DNA of 64,000 bases from an uncultured Eubacteriales bacterium. GTDB lineage: Bacteria; Bacillota; Clostridia; Lachnospirales; Lachnospiraceae. Shown here piece by piece: positions 35,220-41,952 of the stretch (the stretch's first letter is position 1; every line of letters begins with the position of its first letter). The position numbers and the translations under genes are program-made. Location of the stretch: contig OMVU01000004.1 in assembly GCA_900314565.1 (NCBI GenBank), forward strand, positions 1-64,000, given 5' to 3'. The notes beneath the pieces were generated by a model. The model had not been told where the DNA came from. It worked only from the letters and a program-made list of their open reading frames with translations, and ran no database searches.

Positions 35220-35948
35220 TCAGATCTTCCCGTAGATCTGCAGGACCTCGCGGGTATATTCTCCGCTCTTCTCATACACAATGAGCGGCGGGTCAACATT
35301 GAGCTGCGGACCTCCGCCCCTGACAGCTTCCAAAAGAACGAGGTTCGGTGCCTTGTCAGCGAACGGATACACCATCCGCATGCGTTTCGGCTCCAGACCA
35401 TACGTGCGCATGCAGGCAAATATCTCTGCAAGCCGCGAGGGTCTGTGGATCATGGCAAGACGGCCTTTCATTTTGAGTAGCTTCGACGCTTCCTCCACCA
35501 CGTCGGAAAGCGTGCAGAGAACTTCATGCCGGGCGATCGTCTTCCGGTCGTCCTCCCCGCGAAGCCCTCCGCCTCCCGGCGTGTAGGGCGGGTTGCAGGT
35601 CACAAGTGAAAAAGAAGCTGCGCCGAACAGATTCGCAGCTTCCTTCACATCTCCTGTTATGATCCCGATCTCGTCGGAAAGGCCGTTCAGACGGACGGAT
35701 TCCCGCGCGAGCGATGCCGCGCCCTCCTGGATCTCCAGTCCTCTGAACGAGACCCTTTTCGCCTCGTCTCTCGCCGTTCCGTGCATGATGAGCGGTATGA
35801 CACCGTTCCCGGTACAAAGGTCCATCACACAGTCACCGTCCTTCATCACCGGATAGTGTGCGAGCAGGACTGCGTCGATCCCGAAACAAAAAGCCTCTGA
35901 GTCCTGCCAGATCCGATATCCGTTCTCAAGATCATCTAATCTTTTCAT
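35220..35948 (-). CDS. TrmN6-like tRNA adenine-N6 methyltransferase
   Basis: 242 residues of the class I methyltransferase fold. The SAM-binding VMDLCTGNGVIPLIM near residue 41 and the N6-adenine catalytic motif VTCNPPYTPGG near 117 match the YfiC/TrmN6 family, which modifies tRNA1(Val) A37 in E. coli. In Firmicutes this YabB-like gene sits between ricT/yabA and rsmI, as here. It overlaps ricT by 4 bp (ATGA), so translation is coupled. The gap to rsmI (35105-35219) has short direct repeats around AAGGATCCTG. Confidence 0.87.
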   Translation of the reverse strand: MKRLDDLENGYRIWQDSEAFCFGIDAVLLAHYPVMKDGDCVMDLCTGNGVIPLIMHGTARDEAKRVSFRGLEIQEGAASLARESVRLNGLSDEIGIITGDVKEAANLFGAASFSLVTCNPPYTPGGGGLRGEDDRKTIARHEVLCTLSDVVEEASKLLKMKGRLAMIHRPSRLAEIFACMRTYGLEPKRMRMVYPFADKAPNLVLLEAVRGGGPQLNVDPPLIVYEKSGEYTREVLQIYGKI

Positions 35949-37345
35949 ACGGATTCTCCGGAATTTCCGCCGGCCCCTTCAGAGCCCGGTTTTCTCCTTC
36001 CGTGGCTTCTTCTGCGCCGTTTTCTGGATTTAGAGGAGGCTTCCTGCCCTTCTCCTTCTTTTCGCTCCGTCATTTCTCCGCTCCCGGTCTGGTCTGCCCC
36101 GGCTTTCTCCTCGTCCGGTCCGGACTTTTCGTTCCGGGATGCTTTTTCCGTTCTGTCACCGCGGTTCGAACGTTCAGATCTGTCGGGTCTGCCGTTCTTT
36201 CCGGCTTTTTCGCCCCGGTCGGACTTTCCGTTTTTGTTCTCCCAATCCGCGTCCGCTGTCTGGTGCTCTTCACTCTGCTCTGCCTCGTTCCCGGACATCG
36301 TCGCCTTCTTCACGCGCATTTTCCGGTTCCGCGAACGGTCTTTGCCGTTCTTCTCAGACGCAGAAAATTCCTCTTCCCCGCGCTTTGCGCTGAAGTCTTC
36401 CTCTGCGGTCTCCTTCTCATCCGTCTCAAATTCGCGCGTTTCCTCGAAAGACTTCGCGCCGTGGTCCTTCCCGCGGGCCGGTTTTTCATTTTTCGTGGCA
36501 GCTCCCTGCTGGTTCTTCGGGCGCTTTGAATGAGGGATAAATGTGATCTCCGATACGTGGTAATCCACGAGCTCCCTCTCGTCGTTGTCCATATCGACGA
36601 CGCATTTTACCCGCTGCCGCAGAATGTCGACGCTCTGCACCTCGCCGTGACGGCCGTCCGGGGCGGTCATCTGATCGCCTCTTGCCGGAAGACCTTTGTT
36701 GAGGTATGCGTAAGTGTCCGCTTCATTTTTCAGACAGCACATGAGACGTCCGCAGCAGCCCGATATTTTGGTCGGGTTCAGGGACAGGTTCTGTTCCTTG
36801 GCCATCTTGATGGAGACCGGCGCGAACTCGCTCAGGTATGTATGGCAGCAGAGCGGCCGACCGCAGATCCCGATCCCTCCGAGGATCTTCGTCTCGTCAC
36901 GGACACCGATCTGACGCAGCTCGATCCGCGTGCGGAATATGCCCGCCAGATCCTTTACCAGGTCGCGAAAGTCGATGCGGCCGTCCGCTGTAAAGTAGAA
37001 AAGGACCTTGCTGTTGTCAAATGTATATTCCGCCTGGATCAGCTTCATCTCCAGACCGCGTTCCAGGATCTTCTGTCTGCAGATCTTAAACGCTTCTTTT
37101 TCTTTGATGCGGTTCTCAGTCTCCCGTTCAACATCCTGCGCATCTGCGATGCGAAGGACCTCCCGGAGAGGCTGCGGGACCTTGTCATCCGCCAGCATCA
37201 TCGGGGCCAGAACGACGGTTCCGAACTCGATCCCCCGCACGGTCTCGACGATGACGTGATCGTTATAGTGAATGTCCAGATCTTTCGGGTCAAAATAGTA
37301 GACCTTGCTGGCATTTCTGAATTTTACTCCGATTATTTCCTGCAT
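35945..37345 (-). CDS. ricT: RicT / PSP1-domain protein with long charged tail
   Basis: 466 residues. The first ~260 are a PSP1/YaaT domain: VKFRNASKVYYFDP at the start, ILGGIGICGRPLCCHTYL near 155, and KISGCCGRLMCCLKNE near 195. The Cys residues carry Fe-S clusters in the RicAFT complex that helps RNase Y mature mRNAs. From about residue 280 to the end it is extremely rich in Lys, Glu, Arg, Ser and Gly, with no hydrophobic core. That is a disordered tail of about 190 residues not present in B. subtilis RicT (~275 residues). The ATG has no upstream overlap; holB lies 127 nt away across a gap with a palindrome. Confidence 0.92.
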   Translation of the reverse strand: MQEIIGVKFRNASKVYYFDPKDLDIHYNDHVIVETVRGIEFGTVVLAPMMLADDKVPQPLREVLRIADAQDVERETENRIKEKEAFKICRQKILERGLEMKLIQAEYTFDNSKVLFYFTADGRIDFRDLVKDLAGIFRTRIELRQIGVRDETKILGGIGICGRPLCCHTYLSEFAPVSIKMAKEQNLSLNPTKISGCCGRLMCCLKNEADTYAYLNKGLPARGDQMTAPDGRHGEVQSVDILRQRVKCVVDMDNDERELVDYHVSEITFIPHSKRPKNQQGAATKNEKPARGKDHGAKSFEETREFETDEKETAEEDFSAKRGEEEFSASEKNGKDRSRNRKMRVKKATMSGNEAEQSEEHQTADADWENKNGKSDRGEKAGKNGRPDRSERSNRGDRTEKASRNEKSGPDEEKAGADQTGSGEMTERKEGEGQEASSKSRKRRRRSHGRRKPGSEGAGGNSGESV

Positions 37346-37358
37346 TCTTTCCTCTTAA

Positions 37359-37405
37359 ATCTATTGAATCTCTGACGCAGAATTCTCATGATCCCGATCA
37401 TGAGA
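37359..37405. repeat. Repeat family C copy plus perfect 22-bp palindrome
   Basis: In the holB-ricT gap, ATTGAATCTCTGACGCAGAA leads into TTCTCATGATC-CC-GATCATGAGA, a perfect stem of 10 bp with a 2-nt centre. The left part recurs at 52089-52115 with one base changed. It could be a processing hairpin between holB and ricT in the shared transcript. Confidence 0.65.
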
Positions 37406-37472
37406 TGAATGTGCAAAGTGAAACTTTTCTTTTGTATGGAATACAGACCCAGGTCAGTAATTACAGCCTGTA

Positions 37473-38474
37473 TTATGAGAGGTGCTCGGCGATCGTCATA
37501 AAGAGAAGCTCCATTGTGAGATCGAAATTGACGTTTGCGCGAAGCCTCGTCCTGGCTCTCTCGACCGCCTTCAGAATTTTGTCAAGTCCCTCATAGGAAC
37601 TCTCCGCGGACTCCCTGCGGATCTCGACGAGTTCCCGCCGAAAGACCATGCTGTCCGCATCCTGTGTCGCCTTGTAGAGAAGAACATCCCTGAACCAGAG
37701 CTCGATCATATCGAGGTAACTGTAGATATCCTTTTTGTTCTCGGACATTTCCTTTACGATCTCGCCGATCTCATAGGTCTTCATTTCCCGAAGCTGCTTC
37801 ATGAGCGCCACGACCCGGGCCGATATTTCCCGAAGAGCGGAGCCGGACGCCGCGTCCCTGGCCCTTCCGATATTGCCCTGGGCAAAAGCTCTGACGATCT
37901 CAGCTTCGTAATCAGGAAGCTGCATATCCGTCTGCAGATACTGAAGGACCTCTTCATCGCTCACAGCCCTGAGATTCAGGCGGACACAGCGGGACCGGAT
38001 CGTCTCAAGGAGCGCATCAGGGTTCGATGAGAGCAGCATGATGACCGCGTAGACAGGCGGCTCCTCGATCGTCTTTAAGAGGGCGTTCTGGGCCTGCGGG
38101 TTCATTTTTTCCGCCTCGTCGATGATATAGATCTTGTATTCGCTCTCATAGGGACGGATCCCGACGGTCGAGACGACCTGGCTTCGTATCTCGTCGACCG
38201 TGATCACATCCGGTTTTTCATGATGAACATAGATGATGTCCGGATGGTTCATATTCACGGCTTTCCTGCAGGACTCACAGGCAAAGCATGGATTTTCGGA
38301 ACTCTTCCTGCATTCGAGGAGCGTCGCAAAGAGCGATGAGATCAGCTTCTTCCCGGAGCCGGGCTCCCCCGAAAAGAGGTACGCATGCGAGACTCTTCCG
38401 TAGACAGAAGCATTTTTTATATGTTGAATTACATCTTTATGGCCGACTACAGCCGCAAATCCTCTTTCATCCAT
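37473..38474 (-). CDS. holB: DNA polymerase III delta' subunit
   Basis: 333 residues of the AAA+ clamp-loader family. AYLFSGEPGSGKKLISSLFA holds the P-loop near residue 36. Zinc-binding cysteines (CRKSSENPCFACESC) follow, then YIIDEAEKMNPQAQNALLKTIEEPP near 115 and the sensor-1 region LLSSNPDALLETIRSRC. It is part of the replicative clamp loader. It is 15 nt from the guanylate-kinase-like gene and precedes ricT, matching the usual Firmicute neighbourhood. Confidence 0.94.
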   Translation of the reverse strand: MDERGFAAVVGHKDVIQHIKNASVYGRVSHAYLFSGEPGSGKKLISSLFATLLECRKSSENPCFACESCRKAVNMNHPDIIYVHHEKPDVITVDEIRSQVVSTVGIRPYESEYKIYIIDEAEKMNPQAQNALLKTIEEPPVYAVIMLLSSNPDALLETIRSRCVRLNLRAVSDEEVLQYLQTDMQLPDYEAEIVRAFAQGNIGRARDAASGSALREISARVVALMKQLREMKTYEIGEIVKEMSENKKDIYSYLDMIELWFRDVLLYKATQDADSMVFRRELVEIRRESAESSYEGLDKILKAVERARTRLRANVNFDLTMELLFMTIAEHLS

Positions 38475-38489
38475 GCGATCCCTCCTTTC

Positions 38490-39125
38490 TTATACAGTAC
38501 AGGATCCGCTTCGCGAACCCTTTTTATCGAAAGCTGCTTTCGCATCTTCCGATAAAATAAATTTACAAATTTCAGCTATGCAGTCTGACAGTTCCCCGTT
38601 GTTGTCAAAGCGCCTGTCGATTCCGGCTTCGAGGATCTTCTCCTCCGAGAAATCCTCACTGTCCGTCAGAAAACGGCGGCACATCTCTTTATACTTCGGG
38701 ACATCCTGCTTTTTCTCTCGTTTCATCGCCCGCAGAAGGAGGTTCTCATCGCTCACCTCGATGTAAAGAGGCACAACGCGGTCCGTCCCGTAATAATCGC
38801 GAAGCTTCACAAAGGATTCCAGTGTCCCGATCGCAATATAACTGCCTTTTTGAAGGTCAATATCTTCGTCCACCGTCGCATAGGTCCAGGGTCCGTAGAC
38901 TGTATCGTACGTGCGCTCCTCGATGACGCGTCCTTCCCTGCGCAGCTCGAGAAGACGGCTCTCCTCCACAAAGTGGTAGGTCTCACCGTCGATCTCCCCC
39001 GCGCGCATGGGCCGGGTCGTGTACAGTATGAGCTCCGAGAGGTTCAGCACCGCGTCGCCTTTGAGGGCAGCGAAAATATGATCCTTTCCGGAGGCGGACT
39101 TTCCGATGATGTAAAAGATTTTCAT
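38490..39125 (-). CDS. Guanylate-kinase-like protein
   Basis: 211 residues. It begins MKIFYIIGKSASGKDHIF (P-loop GKSASGKD). LYTTRPMRAGEIDGETYHFV near 35 matches the GMP-binding TTRxxRxGExxGxxYxF motif of guanylate kinases, and TYATVDEDIDLQKGSYIAIG follows. Position before holB is where thymidylate kinase is usually found in Firmicutes, so this is a guanylate-kinase-type gene in the tmk slot. It may be a second copy or a paralogue with a different NMP substrate. The C-terminal codons overlap a sequence resembling the hairpin array at 63661-63912. Confidence 0.85.
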   Translation of the reverse strand: MKIFYIIGKSASGKDHIFAALKGDAVLNLSELILYTTRPMRAGEIDGETYHFVEESRLLELRREGRVIEERTYDTVYGPWTYATVDEDIDLQKGSYIAIGTLESFVKLRDYYGTDRVVPLYIEVSDENLLLRAMKREKKQDVPKYKEMCRRFLTDSEDFSEEKILEAGIDRRFDNNGELSDCIAEICKFILSEDAKAAFDKKGSRSGSCTV

Positions 39126-39756
39126 GCAGATATTGCTTCCTTTTATCCCATAATTAATTTATTGTACCTTTTCTGAAAATGAAATTCAAGTCTTATGAGC
39201 GAACCGTCAGATTCTCGGAGATTGAATCTCCGAGAATCCTTGCTTAAATTTCTTGAACCGATCAGATCGCAGCCGGGCAAAGAGGACAGTGCTTCGCACG
39301 TAAGCGCGGCGCGTCAGGAACGCCGAGGAGTTCCTGACAGCCTCTTCCGTCAAACCTGCAGAACGTATGTCTGCTTTACGGTATCGGGCTCTTTTTACTT
39401 TGTTACGGAATCCAGCTTCCGGATCTCCTGCAAAACGAATGTCTGCTTTACAGAATCGTGCTGATCCTGCAGCAGCTCAGATGACCCGTCACTTGCGTTT
39501 GCCGGCGGCAGCGGGGCTGCACTTCTGAAGAAAAACATTCGCAGTCCGACCGAGAAATCGAAAATGCTGCACTTTTTGTGACCAAAAGTATGCGAAGAGC
39601 GACTTGCGGGAACAAAAAGTGCAGATGCATTTTTCGATTTCGCAGGGCAGGACAAGAGTTTTTCGAAGAAGATGCTGCCCTGCGCCGCCCCCTCATATGT
39701 GCCCGGGTCATCTGAATTGCTGCCCCAGACCCCCTTCAGACCCCCTTCAGCCCCCT
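39126..39756. other. Repeat-rich intergenic region between gmk-like gene and tex
   Basis: About 630 nt without a gene. It contains a 12-bp inverted repeat ATTCTCGGAGAT/ATCTCCGAGAAT (39212-39238) and a family B copy (39265-39338). It also has two copies of CTGCA-AACG-ATGTCTGCTTTAC-type sequence about 73 nt apart (39355-39386 and 39428-39459). A short tandem of CCCCTTCAG units lies just after the tex stop (39727-39767). It looks like a collecting site for small repeats. Confidence 0.6.
39265..39338. repeat. Dispersed repeat, family B, copy 2
   Basis: Shares with 34176-34247 the parts GATCGCAGCCG, TGCTTCGCACGTAAGCGCGG and a terminal hairpin (here CAGGAAC/GTTCCTG). The hairpin bases differ in both arms in a compensatory way, so the structure appears to be kept. 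Confidence 0.7.
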
Positions 39757-41919
39757 TCAGATCCCCTTCATCGTCAGAGAGATCCTCTTTCTGCCCTCGT
39801 CCACAGAAAGGACCTTCACCGTCACCACATCCCCGACACTCACCGCCTCGAGCGGATGCTTTATGTACCGGTCTGACATCTGGGAAATATGGACCAGCCC
39901 GTCCTGATGCACGCCGATATCCACGAACGCCCCGAAATCAATGACATTGCGGACGGTCCCCTTAAGGACCATGCCCGGCTTGAGATCCTTTATTTCCAGA
40001 ATATCGCTGCGAAGGACCGGCGCGTCGAGCTGCTCTCTGGGATCACGGCCCGGCTTCTCAAGCTCCTCAATGATATCGTGCAGGGTATACTCGCCGATCC
40101 CGAGATCCCGGGCAAGCTCCTTCTCATTGACGGAGGAGAGCTTCTTCCGAATCTCCCCGGTCCTGCCGTTCCTAATATCCTCTTCGCCAAAGCCGACCGT
40201 CGCAAGTAGCTTCTTCGCAGCCGCATAGCTCTCCGGATGGACGCCCGTCATATCGAGCGCGTCCGCCCCGCCGCGGATCCGCAGAAAGCCCGCACTCTGC
40301 TCAAAGGCCTTGGGACCGAGCTTCGGGACTTTCAGGAGCATGCGGCGGTTCCTGAACGGGCCATTGACTTCGCGGTATGCAACAATGTTCTTCGCAATCG
40401 TTTTATTGATGCCGGAAATGTAAGACAGGAGCGCGCCCGAAGCCGTATTCACATCGACGCCCACCCGGTTCACGCAGTCCTCAACGACACCGCCGAGGGC
40501 TTCGGACAGTCTTGTCTGATTCATATCGTGCTGGTACTGGCCCACGCCGATCGATTTCGGATCGATCTTGACGAGCTCCGCCAGCGGATCCTGCAGACGG
40601 CGGGCGATGGATGCCGCGCTTCTTACGCCGACGTCAAACTCGGGGAATTCCTCCGTTGCGAGCGCGCTCGCCGAGTAGACGGAAGCGCCGGCCTCATTGA
40701 CGATGACATATCTGAGCTCTCTGCCTTCCTCCGCCATCTCGCGGATGAAGTCCACAATTACAGCCTCGGACTCTCTGGAGGCCGTGCCGTTCCCGACCGA
40801 TATGACGTCCACATTCCAGCGCCTGACCAGTTCCTTAAGTTCCTCCTTCGCCCCCGCAATATCTTTTTGGGGCCCGTCCGTCGGGTAAATGACCGTCGCA
40901 TCCAGCACTTTTCCGGTCGGATCGCAGACAGCCAGCTTGCAGCCCGTCCTGAAGGCCGGATCCCATCCGAGGACCGTCATGCCGGCGATCGGCGGCTGCA
41001 TGAGGAGCTGGGTCAGATTCTTCCCGAAGACCGCGATGGCATCCTCCTGGGCTTTGCCGGTCAGTTCATTTCTCAGATCATTCTCGATCGACGGAGCGAT
41101 GAGACGCTTATATGCGTCGCGCGCAGCCTCCTCAATATACTTTCCTGTGGAAAGACGCTTTGCCGTGCCGAGCTTGAGCTTCAGATAGGTCTCGATCTCC
41201 TCGACCGGGGCTGAAATCTTCACACCGATGATCTTTTCCTTCTCCGCGCGGTTGATCGCGAGCACGCGGTGGCCGGGGATCGTGCGAAGCGCTTCGCTGT
41301 AGTGGTAATAATTCTCGTAGACCGACTCCGCTTTCTCGTCCTTCGCCTCGCATACCAGGAGGCCGTCCGCGTAGGTCTTCCTTCGAATGAAAGACCGGTA
41401 CTGCGCGTTATCGGAAATCTCCTCCGCGAGAATATCCTCCGCGAGATGCAGCGCATCTTTCGCGGTTTCGATTCCCTTCTCCGGATCGATATATTTCGAA
41501 GCCTCCGCTTCCGGATCACAGTTCGTAAAGGTATCGAGCAGGAATTTCGCGAGCGGCTCAAGCCCTTTCTCGCGGGCGATCATGCCCCTCGTTCTCTTCT
41601 TCTGCTTATAAGGCCTGTAGAGGTCCTCGAGCGCCACCAGCGTTTCCGCCGCGTCGATCTGCCGCCTCAGTTTCTCCGTCAGCTTTCCCTGCTCCTCGAT
41701 GGCGGAGAGAATGGCTTCCCGTCTCGCATCCAGATTCCGGAGATAGGTCAGGCGCTCTTCAAGACGCCTGAGGATCTCGTCGTTCAGTGCGCCGTGCTTT
41801 TCCTTCCGGTAACGGGCAATGAAGGGAATCGTGTTCCCCTCGTCCAAAAGGCTGATGACAGCCTCCACCTGGTCTTCTCTGATGTCCAGTTCCTGTGCAA
41901 TAACTGCTGTAATATTCAT
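39757..41919 (-). CDS. tex: Tex-family S1-domain RNA-binding transcription accessory protein
   Basis: 720 residues. It begins MNITAVIAQELDIREDQVEAV. TIPFIARYRKEKHGALND near 30, a YqgF-like central domain (WDPAFRTGCKLAVCDPTGKV), two helix-hairpin-helix segments (SGALLSYISGINKTIAKNIV, and LKVPKLGPKAFEQSAGFLRI) and a C-terminal S1 domain (LKGTVRNVIDFGAFVDIGVH) match Tex. It binds nucleic acid and affects transcription. ATG 41919 has a GGAGGG site. It follows the TetM-like/NYN gene by 33 nt. Confidence 0.94.
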   Translation of the reverse strand: MNITAVIAQELDIREDQVEAVISLLDEGNTIPFIARYRKEKHGALNDEILRRLEERLTYLRNLDARREAILSAIEEQGKLTEKLRRQIDAAETLVALEDLYRPYKQKKRTRGMIAREKGLEPLAKFLLDTFTNCDPEAEASKYIDPEKGIETAKDALHLAEDILAEEISDNAQYRSFIRRKTYADGLLVCEAKDEKAESVYENYYHYSEALRTIPGHRVLAINRAEKEKIIGVKISAPVEEIETYLKLKLGTAKRLSTGKYIEEAARDAYKRLIAPSIENDLRNELTGKAQEDAIAVFGKNLTQLLMQPPIAGMTVLGWDPAFRTGCKLAVCDPTGKVLDATVIYPTDGPQKDIAGAKEELKELVRRWNVDVISVGNGTASRESEAVIVDFIREMAEEGRELRYVIVNEAGASVYSASALATEEFPEFDVGVRSAASIARRLQDPLAELVKIDPKSIGVGQYQHDMNQTRLSEALGGVVEDCVNRVGVDVNTASGALLSYISGINKTIAKNIVAYREVNGPFRNRRMLLKVPKLGPKAFEQSAGFLRIRGGADALDMTGVHPESYAAAKKLLATVGFGEEDIRNGRTGEIRKKLSSVNEKELARDLGIGEYTLHDIIEELEKPGRDPREQLDAPVLRSDILEIKDLKPGMVLKGTVRNVIDFGAFVDIGVHQDGLVHISQMSDRYIKHPLEAVSVGDVVTVKVLSVDEGRKRISLTMKGI

Positions 41920-41952
41920 AAAACCCTCCATGCAGCAGGCTGTGCGGCAGCT

